In this document: positions 54,490 through 63,644 of the stretch, one piece after another | Position numbering within the stretch: position 1 is the first letter of the stretch | Layout of the letters: each line of letters starts with the position of its first letter | Assembly: GCF_965201005.1 (NCBI RefSeq) | Contig: NZ_OZ241747.1 | Coordinates: 2,170,001-2,234,000 of the forward strand | DNA: 64,000 bases | Source: Mucilaginibacter_A sp965201005 | Lineage (GTDB): Bacteria; Bacteroidota; Bacteroidia; Sphingobacteriales; Sphingobacteriaceae | Direction: 5' to 3' | Notes under the pieces: generated by a model | What the model was told of the DNA's origin: nothing | Seen by the model: only the letters and a program-made list of their open reading frames with translations | Database searches by the model: none | Position numbers and translations under genes: made by a program

Positions 54490-54969
54490 TTATTGTGCGC
54501 TTAAAATGCTTTTGGCAATCTGCGTATGTTTTTCGTCAGCTTTTTTTGCTTCATCCAAACAGGCTTTCATTTCCTGTTCGGCCTGATTTAAGCCAGCCGC
54601 CGCTGCATAACTTGCCTGAGTGCCAAATGCGGCAATCCAGTAATGTATAGCTAATTGTCCGCTGGCAATGATGCCTAAATCACGGGTATCATCATCTTTT
54701 GCCTGCTGCCTGATTTTTTGGCTGACGCTATAGTTTGCTTTCAGGATTTCGTTGTCCTGGTCTGCATTGCCGCCTGCTTCCTGCAAACCACGGTCAATAC
54801 GCTGTACCCAAACTTTTGATTGTTCATTGCCTTCTTTCAAAGCACTTTTAAGCTCCGGGTTTTTCGCATCGTTTTGAATCTCATCTGTTGCCTCTGCGGC
54901 TACTTTGCTTCCCGCCTTCATCGCTGCAAAGCCTTGCTTAATCAGCTCTTTTAATGCCTGGTTTTCCAT
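54490..54969 (-). CDS. DUF892 ferritin-like protein (YciE/YciF type)
   Basis: 159 aa. All-alpha four-helix protein with ALKELIKQGFAAMKAG at the start and glutamates/histidines spaced as in the DUF892 family (QLAIHYWIAAFGTQASYAAA, LDEAKKADEKHTQIA). DUF892 proteins are ferritin-like, often stress induced, with a possible di-metal centre; function unsettled. The start codon overlaps a GT-type core motif (54968-54979). Confidence 0.82.
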   Translation of the reverse strand: MENQALKELIKQGFAAMKAGSKVAAEATDEIQNDAKNPELKSALKEGNEQSKVWVQRIDRGLQEAGGNADQDNEILKANYSVSQKIRQQAKDDDTRDLGIIASGQLAIHYWIAAFGTQASYAAAAGLNQAEQEMKACLDEAKKADEKHTQIAKSILSAQ

Positions 54970-54993
54970 ACTGTTTTTAACTGTAAATTTTTT
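54968..54993 (+). repeat. Core motif overlapping a start codon
   Basis: ATACTGTTTTTA then ACTGTAAATTTTTTT; the first two bases are part of the minus-strand ATG of the DUF892 gene. Confidence 0.8.
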
Positions 54994-55196
54994 TTGTAAT
55001 TGAATTATTGGTAAGTTGCCTTACCAAGGGTTTGTGCAGTAATAACAGTGTATTTGCAGTTAAGTTTTTTTCAAAAAAATATAAAATAAAAACTGTAAAT
55101 CAATACAGCCATAAATAAAATGCCGTGCAATTTGCAGGAAAGAAGCAATGTATTTGTTCAGATTTACAGGCGCGCAAAGTTTGTAAGTAGATTGAC

Positions 55197-55288
55197 GTGC
55201 TTCTTTTATCACCCAAAAATTGCTTAATATTTAAAATGCTAAACCGGCATCAACACAAAAACAAAATTTACCCTCATAAAAGAAGCAT
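55197..55288. repeat. Inverted pair of core motifs, 92 bp
   Basis: GTGCTTCTTTTA at 55197 with TCACCCAAAAATTGC, facing 55277-55288 with TGAGGGTAAATTTTG. It lies between two minus-strand genes, so it is not a convergent terminator. The 220 bp to its left hold no gene. Confidence 0.85.
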
Positions 55289-55353
55289 GTAATTTTTGAG
55301 GCAGGAATTTAGGATAATCGCCAAATTTATTTTAGAAAGAAAACCAATCAGGC

Positions 55354-55380
55354 ATACTGTTTTTATCGGTATAAATTTGG
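55354..55380 (+). repeat. Single core motif with second block
   Basis: ATACTGTTTTTA then TCGGTATAAATTTGG, one of the best matches to the whole consensus. Confidence 0.88.
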
Positions 55381-55480
55381 TTTTTAAATAATTTGCTTAA
55401 TAATTGCAGTTGTTTCAAACCCAGCTGACAAGCTATTTCGCTAACAGAAAGGCGGCTTTGCTTTTTTTGGAAGCAACAAC

Positions 55481-56389
55481 TTAATGAGATTTTGCTTCAC
55501 CATTTTGGTAAACAGCGGCAAAATCTTTTGCAAAATCCTCCAGTTTCGTTTTGCCTAAAGCTGTCGGTTTATGTGTTTCGTAATCTTCCCAAAATTTGCC
55601 GCTGCGCGCACTGGCATACATTTGTACCAAACCGGCGGCAATACTTGGCTGCATACCGGCAACCTCTAAACCGGCTTGTACCTGCTCATCTGCAACAACT
55701 GTCCACTGCAGTTCCGGTTTCCCGATGGCGGCACCTAAAACGGCCGCAGTTTCCGGTCCGGTACGCTCATCACTTGCCACATACCGGACATTTTTGCCGG
55801 AAGGTGTTTTTTCCAGTTCTTCTGCAATGGCAGCGGCAATATCTTTTGGCGATACCCAGATGATTTTCTCTTCGCCATAATTTGCGGTAATCACATTTTT
55901 GTTTTTGATGCCTGGCAGATAACCCAGCAAATTGTAATAAAAAGAAGTTGGGCGCATAAAAGTAACAGACACGTTTTCTAACCGGCCGATAATCGCTTCA
56001 ACTTCATGATATACCGAGATGATGCCATTGCCTTCTGCCAGATGTGCACCAATACTACTTAAAAAAACCACCCGTTGCACACCGGAAGTTTGTATAGCTT
56101 GTGCATAATTTTGGGCAATTTTTCTGGTATAGCCGGGCAGGTCAAGGTTGTGATCAAAATAATTGGCCGGGGGGATCATGCAATAAACGGCATCGGCATC
56201 TTTAAACGTAGTAGTCAAAAAGTCAACATCCTCTACAGAACCTATTGCTGCCCTTGCATTTAAAGCCTCAATTGTCTGTTGTTTGTCTGCACTGCTGCTG
56301 ATTACACTTACGGTATGTCCTTTTTTCACCAATTCTTCTGTCAGCGGTTTGCTGATGTTCCCTAAAGAACCTGTTACAATAATTTTCAT
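55481..56389 (-). CDS. NmrA-like NAD(P)-binding reductase
   Basis: 302 aa from MKIIVTGSLGNISKPLTEEL at 56389; 42 further upstream codons are open but lack family similarity. Rossmann motif TGSLGNIS replaces the standard TGxTGxxG, then DADAVYCMIPPANYF, VVFLSSIGAHLAEGNGII and FMRPTSFYYN. The family includes NAD(P)H-quinone reductases such as YtfG and the NmrA regulators. It may be a stress-related dehydrogenase or regulator. It is divergent from an amino-acid permease. Confidence 0.88.
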   Translation of the reverse strand: MKIIVTGSLGNISKPLTEELVKKGHTVSVISSSADKQQTIEALNARAAIGSVEDVDFLTTTFKDADAVYCMIPPANYFDHNLDLPGYTRKIAQNYAQAIQTSGVQRVVFLSSIGAHLAEGNGIISVYHEVEAIIGRLENVSVTFMRPTSFYYNLLGYLPGIKNKNVITANYGEEKIIWVSPKDIAAAIAEELEKTPSGKNVRYVASDERTGPETAAVLGAAIGKPELQWTVVADEQVQAGLEVAGMQPSIAAGLVQMYASARSGKFWEDYETHKPTALGKTKLEDFAKDFAAVYQNGEAKSH

Positions 56390-56533
56390 GTTTTTTGCTT
56401 TATGTTGATAACAAAGATGAGGAAAAACAAACTGCTGATTGTAGCTTAATCTGGTATTATAGTAACCTTTTCTCAGGTTTCGTGATCTTTTACCGGCACC
56501 TCGTTTCAGCTTCACCTGCTTGACAAATACTTC

Positions 56534-56627
56534 ATGCTTCTTTTATGCCGGTAAATTTTGCTTTTATGTTTGTTGCAGATCAATATTCAACCCAAACCCA
56601 CCAAATTTCAGGTGATAAAAGAAGCAT
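56534..56627. repeat. Inverted pair of core motifs, 94 bp
   Basis: ATGCTTCTTTTA at 56534 with TGCCGGTAAATTTTGC, facing 56616-56627 with TCACCTGAAATTTGG. It stands in a divergent intergenic region, where no transcript ends, arguing against a simple terminator. Span is the same 94 bp as at 6302 and 58336. Confidence 0.87.
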
Positions 56628-56681
56628 TTAAAGAAATGTTAAATATAAAACAAGCGTTGGCAACACTGTTTTTTAAGCAGA

Positions 56682-56693
56682 TAAAAACAGCAT
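56682..56693 (-). repeat. Single core motif (GT type)
   Basis: TAAAAACAGCAT, 56 bp right of the inverted pair. Confidence 0.8.
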
Positions 56694-56828
56694 CAGAAAC
56701 TAAACATGTCCGTCATAGAAAATTTTTTTCAAGCAAAACTGCTTCGTGTTACTATAACCAACCGAAGATCAAAATAAGTTTTGCAGCAGATCGGAAGTTT
56801 TACAATTTTAAGCCCTAATTTACCGGCA

Positions 56829-56840
56829 TAAAAGAAGCAT
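56829..56840 (-). repeat. Core motif before the permease gene
   Basis: TAAAAGAAGCAT with reverse-read second block TGCCGGTAAATTAG, 14 bases before the permease ATG. Confidence 0.83.
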
Positions 56841-56853
56841 TCCCCAAAATTGT

Positions 56854-58275
56854 ATGACAGAAACCGAAACCACCGTTTTTAAGCCCTCTTTACGTTTGAT
56901 CGATGCCACGATGCTGGTGGCCGGCAGCATGATCGGCTCCGGGATTTTTATTGTAAGTGCCGATATATCCCGCAATGTGGGCAGTGCAGGCTGGCTGATT
57001 GTTGTTTGGCTGATCACCGGTTTTATGACGCTGACCGCCGCTTTAAGTTATGGCGAACTGAGCGCAATGTTCCCGAAAGCGGGCGGCCAATATGTGTACC
57101 TAAAAGAAGCATACAACCCGCTGGTGGGTTTTTTGTACGGATGGAGTTTTTTTACGGTGATCCAAACGGCAACAATTGCGGCCGTGGGCGTGGCTTTTGC
57201 CAAGTTTACGGCTTACTTAGTTCCGCAAATCAGTGAAGATTTAGTGGCCGTGAACCTGGGTTTCCTAAAAATCTCACCGGCGCAGCTGCTTTCCATTGTA
57301 CTGATCGTGTTTCTTACTTTCATCAACAACCGCGGTATAAACAGCGGTAAAATCATCCAAACCGTTTTTACCCTGGCAAAATTGCTGAGTTTGTTCGGAC
57401 TGATTGTTTTTGGTTTTTATGCTTTTAATGTTAAAATCTGGCAGTCAAACTGGCACACATCAGGCGTTTGGGATTTGCACCACATTAATAAAGATGGCAC
57501 GGCAAGCAGTTTAACCACCGTTGCTGCTTTTGGGGCCATTGCCGCGGCCATGGTCGGTTCAATTTTCAGCAGTGATGCCTGGAACAATGTTACTTTTATC
57601 GCCGGGGAAATCAAAAACCCGAAACGCAACATTGGTTTGGCTTTAGCTTTAGGGACGCTGATCGTGACCGCCATTTATATTGCCACTAACGTAATGTACA
57701 CCAGCATTTTATCAATACATGAAATTGCTTTTTCAGAAAAAGACCGTGTGGCCGTAACCGCTTCGGCACAGATATTTGGCAGCGCGGGCACAATTATTAT
57801 TGCGCTGCTGATTATGCTTTCCACTTTCGGTTGCAATAACGGGCTGATTATGGCCGGCGCGCGCGTTTATTATTCTATGGCGAAAGACGGTTTGTTTTTA
57901 AAAAAAGCGGCCACTTTAAATAAAAATGCCGTGCCCGGTTTCGCCTTGTGGATACAATGCCTGATTGCCAGTTTATGGTGCCTGAGCGGTAAATACGGCG
58001 ATCTGCTGGACATGATTTCGTTTGTGGTGGTGGCATTTTACATACTTACCATCATCGGCATTTTCATCCTCCGAAAAAAAATGCCCAACATAGAACGGCC
58101 ATACAAAGCCGTTGGTTACCCGGTTTTACCTGTTTTGTACATTATTATGGGGCTGGCTTTTTGCATTTTGCTGATCAAGTTTAAACCCGGATACACCTGG
58201 CCCGGCCTGATTATCACGCTCACTGGCATCCCGGCTTATTACTTACTCCCCCGAAACAAAACCGAAAACAGTTAA
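56854..58275 (+). CDS. APC-superfamily amino-acid permease
   Basis: 473 aa with about 12 transmembrane helices, beginning LRLIDATMLVAGSMIGSGIFIVSAD (the family's unwound first helix with GSGIF), then GGQYVYLKEAYNPLVGFLYGW, and TLGYVLPVLYIIM-like hydrophobic segments near the end (VGYPVLPVLYIIMGLA). It likely imports an amino acid by proton coupling; the amino acid cannot be told from sequence. Core motif 57101-57112 encodes YLKEAY in the loop after helix 2. Confidence 0.92.
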   Translation: MTETETTVFKPSLRLIDATMLVAGSMIGSGIFIVSADISRNVGSAGWLIVVWLITGFMTLTAALSYGELSAMFPKAGGQYVYLKEAYNPLVGFLYGWSFFTVIQTATIAAVGVAFAKFTAYLVPQISEDLVAVNLGFLKISPAQLLSIVLIVFLTFINNRGINSGKIIQTVFTLAKLLSLFGLIVFGFYAFNVKIWQSNWHTSGVWDLHHINKDGTASSLTTVAAFGAIAAAMVGSIFSSDAWNNVTFIAGEIKNPKRNIGLALALGTLIVTAIYIATNVMYTSILSIHEIAFSEKDRVAVTASAQIFGSAGTIIIALLIMLSTFGCNNGLIMAGARVYYSMAKDGLFLKKAATLNKNAVPGFALWIQCLIASLWCLSGKYGDLLDMISFVVVAFYILTIIGIFILRKKMPNIERPYKAVGYPVLPVLYIIMGLAFCILLIKFKPGYTWPGLIITLTGIPAYYLLPRNKTENS

Positions 58276-58335
58276 AAATTTATTTGTGCTGTTGCATTGA
58301 TTTAGAGCCTGTTGAAATTTCAACAGAAATTTTTG

Positions 58336-58429
58336 ATGCTTCTTTTATCGACTAAAATTTTATGTGATTTTATAAGTGTTCAATCAGCAGCAAATACAAA
58401 AGCAAAATTTATAGGTATAAAAGAAGCAT
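58336..58429. repeat. Inverted pair of core motifs, 94 bp
   Basis: ATGCTTCTTTTA at 58336 with TCGACTAAAATTTTATG, facing 58418-58429 with TACCTATAAATTTTG. It separates two plus-strand genes. The rest of the 315-bp gap to 58590 holds no gene I can see. Confidence 0.87.
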
Positions 58430-58590
58430 TTTAAATTGATCAGCAGGAATTTAAACAAGATATGAATTGCCGGTTTTTTTCAAAACCCGGAATGTTATCG
58501 CAAGTAAATTGAGACTTATTCATTTCAAATGTAGGTCTGGGTAGGAAGAGAATTTGAAAGTATCAAGGCCCGAAAAGATAAATCAAAAGA

Positions 58591-59703
58591 ATGAACAATA
58601 ACCAACTTGGCACAAAACCGCATTATCAAATATTAGACGGACTTCGGGGCGTAGCAGCTATTATTGTGGTGTTTTTCCACCTCGCCGAGCCGCTTTCCGG
58701 CAGCCACCTTGACAATGTTGTAAACCATGGTTATCTGGCAGTTGATTTTTTCTTCCTGTTGTCCGGCTTTGTAATCGGTTATGCGTACGACGACAGATGG
58801 GACAAATTGACCATCCGGGGCTTTCTTCGGCGCCGGTTCGAGCGGCTGCAACCGCTTGTGGTGTTGGGCATGACGCTTGGTGCCATCAGTTTTTACTTTA
58901 CAGATTCAACTATATGGCCGCTTATTCATACCGTTCCTTTCTGGAAGCTGATCGTTGTTTGGCTGATCGGTTGTACGCTGATACCCGTCCCGCTTGCTAT
59001 GGATATACGCGGCTGGCAGGAAATGCATCCGCTCAATAGTGTTGGCTGGTCGTTGTTTTTTGAGTATATAGCAAATATTCTTTATGCGCTGGGGATCAGG
59101 AAATTATCCAACAAAGCACTGGCTTGTTTTGTAATACTGGCAGGTGCAGTGCTTTTGCATTTTGCTGTTACCAACCCAAACGGAGACGTTGCCGGTGGCT
59201 GGACACTAAACACCGAACATATGCAAATTGGGATAACACGTACCCTATTTCCGTTTTTTGCCGGTTTGCTTTTATCGCGGGTCGCGCGGCCTGCTTATAT
59301 CAAAAATGCTTTTTTATGGTGCAGCCTGCTGGTTGCGGCTGTTTTGTTTATGCCCAGAATTGGCGGCGCAGCACATCTTTGGATGAATGGTTTGTACGAA
59401 GCTTTTTGCATCATCATCGTTTTTCCGGTGATTGTGTACACCGGTGCCAGTGGTGTGGTGCATAATCAAACCGAAATGAGAGTTTGTAAGTTCCTCGGCG
59501 ATCTTTCTTACCCATTATACATGACGCATTATGTGCTTGTCTATTTTTACGTGGCCTGGGTAAGCAACCACAGCGGCATTAAATTAGGGCAGGCGTGGCC
59601 GTATGCATTGCTCACATTTTCAGGAGCTATCGTATTGGCTTATGCAAGTTTAAAGTTGTACGATGAACCGGTAAGGGCCTGGCTGCGGAAAAAGCTGAAA
59701 TAG
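58591..59703 (+). CDS. Acyltransferase family 3 membrane protein
   Basis: 370 aa, about ten transmembrane helices. Opens with LRGVAAIIVVFFHLAEPL (the catalytic-site His is typical of family 3), then YLAVDFFFLLSGFVIGYAY and RRRFERLQPLVVLGM. Family members acetylate or acylate exopolysaccharide, LPS or peptidoglycan in the membrane. A dedicated polysaccharide locus is not seen here. It is followed by a cluster of core motifs. Confidence 0.9.
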   Translation: MNNNQLGTKPHYQILDGLRGVAAIIVVFFHLAEPLSGSHLDNVVNHGYLAVDFFFLLSGFVIGYAYDDRWDKLTIRGFLRRRFERLQPLVVLGMTLGAISFYFTDSTIWPLIHTVPFWKLIVVWLIGCTLIPVPLAMDIRGWQEMHPLNSVGWSLFFEYIANILYALGIRKLSNKALACFVILAGAVLLHFAVTNPNGDVAGGWTLNTEHMQIGITRTLFPFFAGLLLSRVARPAYIKNAFLWCSLLVAAVLFMPRIGGAAHLWMNGLYEAFCIIIVFPVIVYTGASGVVHNQTEMRVCKFLGDLSYPLYMTHYVLVYFYVAWVSNHSGIKLGQAWPYALLTFSGAIVLAYASLKLYDEPVRAWLRKKLK

Positions 59704-59733
59704 CGAAAACGGAATTATCCTGTTTTTACCTGA

Positions 59734-59935
59734 TAAAAACAGTATGTCCGGATTAAAACTTTATGCTGAAATTTTAGCTTTTATACTGATAAAAACAGTA
59801 TTCAACACCAAAATTTAGCCTGTAAAAGAAGCATTGGTTTTTGATTGTTCATTTAATTTTAGTTGCTGTTTTACGGGTTTCGACTTTCGGTTTTCATCAG
59901 GTTTTTTGTTGGATGGATGCAGGATACTGTTTTTA
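59734..59935. repeat. Cluster of four core motifs
   Basis: Three minus-strand copies (59734-59745 and 59790-59801, both GT/A type; 59823-59834, TC/G type) and one plus-strand copy (59924-59935, GT/A type, then TCGGGTAAAAATCAGG) within 200 bp between the acyltransferase and topoisomerase genes. The densest cluster in the window outside the composite repeat. Confidence 0.87.
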
Positions 59936-59951
59936 TCGGGTAAAAATCAGG

Positions 59952-62054
59952 CTATTTAATAAACTTTACACGGCCTTCTGCAAACTCCAAAGCAGCATCA
60001 AACGGGTTGCCTTCTTTCGATTTAAAACCTTTTAACATACCAGTTTTCCCCTTTGTGATCAGCAGTTTGATCTGGTTATCGGTGAGTTTTTTCTCTGCCA
60101 TTGTCCGCCATATCACAAATTTACAGCCGCTTCGGTACTCGCTGCAACCGGCTGCTTTATCATTAAAACGGACAATCCCTTTGCCACAAGCCGGACAAAG
60201 CAACTCGCCTTCTTTTGGTATCGGCGGCGCAGAAACCAACGAAATGGTTTTGCCGCCCGCCAGCAATTCGTTGGTGATAGTGCGCGTATAAGCTTTGATT
60301 TCGGCCTTAAAATCCTGCACCGAAGCACCGTTCCTGATTTCTTCCAGGCGTTTTTCCCACAAACCGGTCAGTTCTGCCTGTGCAATCCGTTTGTCTTTTA
60401 CCACATCATAAACGGCCAGCCCTTTCTCCGTAGGCAACAGGTTTTTCTTTTCGCGGACCACATATTCACGTTTCAGCAGCGTTTCGATAATCCCGGCCCG
60501 GGTTGCAGGCGTGCCCAAACCGGTTTCTTTCATGGCCTGGCGTAGTTCATCGTCTTCAATTTCCTTCCCGGCCGTTTCCATGTTCCGCAGCAAACTGGCT
60601 TCGTTATACAGCGGTTTTGGCTTGGTTTGCTTCTCCAAAACATTTTTTTCTATAATGGGCAACTCCTCGCCTGTTGTAACTTTTGGCAGCAAACTGTCGG
60701 TTTCTTCATCGGCTTTTTCTTCTTTGTCGTTAAAAACAGCGCGCCATCCGGCAGATATGATCACCGTTCCGCTGGCAATAAACTTTGCGCCGGAAACGAC
60801 GGTGATTTTGGTCAGTTCTTTTAAACACTCTTTGTGGAACGCCTCGAGCATACGGCCGGCAATCAGATCATAAACAGCGCGCTGGTCGGCATTGATGCCC
60901 GAAGCGTTGTTTGGGGTGATGAGCAAAGCGTGATGATCGGTCACTTTTTTGGCGTTGACGCTTCTTTTATTGAGTGTTTTTTCGTCCAGGTCTTTTGCGG
61001 CACGGCCAAACACCAGATGATGGGTCAGCACTTTTATCAAACCCGGAACGGAGGCAAAAACATCATCGCCAATGTATCGGCTGCCGGTTCGGGGATAGGT
61101 AATCAGCTTGGCTTCGTACAGCGTTTGGGCAATGTTCAGCGTTTGTTCGGCCGTAAAACCTTTGCGTTTGTTGGCTTCCTGCTGCAAACTGCTCAAATCA
61201 TGCAGCAAAGGCGGCTGTTCTTTTTTGGGTTTGATTTCTACACCTGCAATTTCCCCGCCCAGTGCAAAACCGCCCGAAACATCTTTTACTTCATCTGCAA
61301 CTTGCTGCGCCTGCTCCCTGGTTTTATAGTTTTCTGCGGATAAGGCTTTAAAAACCTGCCCTCCTTTTTGCAACGCAACCGCTACCTGAAAATACGTTTC
61401 CGGTTTAAAATTTTTATTCTCCAAAAACCTTGAACTGATCATGCCCAGCGTGGGCGTTTGCACCCTGCCCAGGGATAAAACAGACCGGTTGCCGGCCGCA
61501 ATGCTCAGTGCCTGTGTAGCATTAAGGCCTACCATCCAATCGGCTTCCGAGCGGCATTGAGCCGAGTAAAACAGGGTATCGTAATCAGTTCCCGGCTTCA
61601 GGTTCCGGAAACCATCTTTAATCGCTTCATCCGTTTGCGAAGAAATCCAAAGCCGTTTAAAAGGTTTTTTGCATTTAAGGTGATAATAAATATACCTGAA
61701 AATCAGTTCGCCTTCCCGCCCGGCATCTGTGGCCACGATGATTTCCGTAGCTTCGTCAAACAGCGTTTTGATGGTTCTCAGCTGCTTTACCACACCCGGG
61801 TCATCTACAAATTTATCTTTTTCTTTCACCTGCCGGATGGCCAGTTTAAAACGTTCGGGCAGCATAGGCAAATTGTCGCGGTTCCAGCCGTTATAGCCAT
61901 AAGCCTGCGGGCCGGCCAGTTGCACCAAATGCCCGAAAGCCCAGGTAAACGAATACCCTTTGCCTTCAATATAGCCGTCTTTGCGTGTGGTGGCACCAAA
62001 AACCCTGGCCAGTTCACGTGCAACACTTGGCTTTTCTGCCAAAATCAATTTCAT
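59952..62054 (-). CDS. topB: DNA topoisomerase III
   Basis: 700 aa, normal length. N-terminal TOPRIM domain (MKLILAEKPSVARELARVFG ... VATDAGREGELIFRYIYYH), the catalytic tyrosine in AKLITYPRTGSRYIG (about residue 316), and a C-terminal zinc-finger-like segment with CPACGKGIVRFNDKAAGCSE. Type IA topoisomerases of this class decatenate DNA. The gene is separated from the esterase gene by 109 bp. Confidence 0.95.
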   Translation of the reverse strand: MKLILAEKPSVARELARVFGATTRKDGYIEGKGYSFTWAFGHLVQLAGPQAYGYNGWNRDNLPMLPERFKLAIRQVKEKDKFVDDPGVVKQLRTIKTLFDEATEIIVATDAGREGELIFRYIYYHLKCKKPFKRLWISSQTDEAIKDGFRNLKPGTDYDTLFYSAQCRSEADWMVGLNATQALSIAAGNRSVLSLGRVQTPTLGMISSRFLENKNFKPETYFQVAVALQKGGQVFKALSAENYKTREQAQQVADEVKDVSGGFALGGEIAGVEIKPKKEQPPLLHDLSSLQQEANKRKGFTAEQTLNIAQTLYEAKLITYPRTGSRYIGDDVFASVPGLIKVLTHHLVFGRAAKDLDEKTLNKRSVNAKKVTDHHALLITPNNASGINADQRAVYDLIAGRMLEAFHKECLKELTKITVVSGAKFIASGTVIISAGWRAVFNDKEEKADEETDSLLPKVTTGEELPIIEKNVLEKQTKPKPLYNEASLLRNMETAGKEIEDDELRQAMKETGLGTPATRAGIIETLLKREYVVREKKNLLPTEKGLAVYDVVKDKRIAQAELTGLWEKRLEEIRNGASVQDFKAEIKAYTRTITNELLAGGKTISLVSAPPIPKEGELLCPACGKGIVRFNDKAAGCSEYRSGCKFVIWRTMAEKKLTDNQIKLLITKGKTGMLKGFKSKEGNPFDAALEFAEGRVKFIK

Positions 62055-62152
62055 AATCCGGCAAAGCTATACATTTAGTTTTGTGTGCTGATGGACGAAC
62101 AAAATTTGCAGGTGTAAACAAATATTTCAGATTACCACCTAAAAAGTACCGA

Positions 62153-62164
62153 TAAAAACAGCAT
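62153..62164 (-). repeat. Core motif overlapping the esterase stop codon
   Basis: TAAAAACAGCAT; its final base is the first base of the TTA that forms the esterase stop on the minus strand. Second block reads TCGGTACTTTTTAGG. Confidence 0.82.
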
Positions 62165-62847
62165 TACAGCATCGTTTTCAAAACCGTCCACACATTGTGC
62201 GCCACTATTTTGGCCCCTTTTGCGGTAGGATGAATGCCGTCTTTTTGATTCAGATCACGGATACCGGCCACGTTTTCCAACAAAAAAGGAACCAGTTGCA
62301 TATCGTTTTTTTGGGCCAGCCGCGGAAAAATCTTTTTAAAATCAGCAGAATATTGCTGGCCCATGTTTGGTGGCACCTGCATTCCGGTCAAGATCATTTT
62401 TACCTTCGGATATTTTGCCTTTACCTGATCAATGATGGACTGCAGGTTCACTTCCGTTTCGGCCACCGGAATGCCGCGCAAACCATCGTTCGCCCCAAGT
62501 TCCAGCACAAAAACATCAACCGGTTGGCGCAATTGCCAGCTGATCCGGTTCTTGCCGTCGGAAGTTGTTTCTCCGCTCAAACCACCATTAATGGCTTTAT
62601 ATGGCAGTTTCAACGAATCCAGATCGTGCTGGATAACCGAAGGAAAAGATTCTGTGCCCGGATCATCCAAACCGTAACCGGCCGTTAAACTGTTGCCGAA
62701 AAACAAAATATTTTTTTGGGTAGAAATCTCGGCCGATGCTTCTTTTACCGTATCTTTTTCGGTGTTGGTTTTGGGTTGAGAGTTATTTCCGCATCCGCAG
62801 AAAAAAACCAGAAATATAAGTGCTGAAAAGGGAAATATTTTTTGCAT
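62164..62847 (-). CDS. SGNH-family arylesterase/lysophospholipase lipoprotein (TesA-like)
   Basis: 227 aa from MQKIFPFSALIFLVFFCGCG at 62847, a lipobox signal peptide (VFFCGC, cysteine about 19). The SGNH blocks are FFGNSLTAGYGL (GNSL replaces GDSL), GGLSGETTSDG, ELGANDGLRG and KDGIHPTAKG. Homologous to E. coli TesA. An upstream in-frame start (62982) would overlap the divergent ABC gene and is rejected. The neighbouring ybbA/ybbP-like pair gives the same divergent arrangement as in E. coli. A core motif (62737) encodes VKEASA in the linker after the lipid anchor. Confidence 0.9.
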   Translation of the reverse strand: MQKIFPFSALIFLVFFCGCGNNSQPKTNTEKDTVKEASAEISTQKNILFFGNSLTAGYGLDDPGTESFPSVIQHDLDSLKLPYKAINGGLSGETTSDGKNRISWQLRQPVDVFVLELGANDGLRGIPVAETEVNLQSIIDQVKAKYPKVKMILTGMQVPPNMGQQYSADFKKIFPRLAQKNDMQLVPFLLENVAGIRDLNQKDGIHPTAKGAKIVAHNVWTVLKTML

Positions 62848-62947
62848 AAAGGCGTAACAAAATTGCTGAAACAGATTCTTAAACATAAGGCTGACATTTA
62901 AGTTTAGCTTTAAACGTATCTTTCTACACAATTTAGCTACAATCATC

Positions 62948-63637
62948 TTGAATAATATCCTTAAAATAGAAAACCTGACCAAAACTTACAAAAGTGCCGG
63001 CAATACGCTCACGGTTTTAAACAACATCAATTTTTCGGTGGAGGAAGGTTCCACATTTTCGATCGTTGGCCCATCCGGAAGCGGAAAAACCACGCTGCTT
63101 GGCCTTTGCGCCGGTTTGGACCGCTCCACTTCCGGTTTGGTTGAACTGAACAATATTCCCTTAGATAATTTGGGCGAAGATGAGCGCGCGCAAGTCCGCA
63201 ACCAATATGTCGGTTTTATTTTCCAGAATTTTCAGTTGCTGCCAACTTTAACGGCTTTAGAAAACGTTATGGTCCCGCTGGAGTTGCGCGGCGAAAAAAA
63301 TACGCGTGCGCGCGCCATGGATTTGCTGGAAAAAGTTGGCCTGGCCAATCGTGGCCACCACTATCCTACCCAGCTTTCCGGCGGCGAGCAGCAGCGCATT
63401 TCGCTGGCGCGCGCCTTTTCAAATCAGCCTAAAATATTATTTGCCGATGAACCAACCGGAAACCTGGATGCCGAAACCAGCGAAAAAATGGTGAAACTTT
63501 TGTTTGATCTGAACCGTGAAAGCGGCACCACGCTGGTTTTGGTAACGCACGATATGGAGCTGGCTTCCAAAACGCAGCGCATTATCCGCATCAAAGGCGG
63601 CAATTTAATTTCTGACGAATTGACTGCCACGGTTTAA
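62948..63637 (+). CDS. ABC transporter ATP-binding protein (YbbA/LolD-like)
   Basis: 229 aa. The start is TTG at 62948; no ATG is available without losing the conserved N-terminus (LKIENLTKTY). Walker A VGPSGSGKTTLLGL, signature LSGGEQQRISLARAF, Walker B ILFADEPTGNLD and the H-loop LVLVTHDM are all present. It pairs with the permease gene beginning at 63882 and sits opposite a TesA-like esterase, as in the E. coli tesA-ybbAP locus, where the transporter extracts lipids with TesA. Confidence 0.92.
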   Translation: MNNILKIENLTKTYKSAGNTLTVLNNINFSVEEGSTFSIVGPSGSGKTTLLGLCAGLDRSTSGLVELNNIPLDNLGEDERAQVRNQYVGFIFQNFQLLPTLTALENVMVPLELRGEKNTRARAMDLLEKVGLANRGHHYPTQLSGGEQQRISLARAFSNQPKILFADEPTGNLDAETSEKMVKLLFDLNRESGTTLVLVTHDMELASKTQRIIRIKGGNLISDELTATV

Positions 63638-63644
63638 TTTGATG

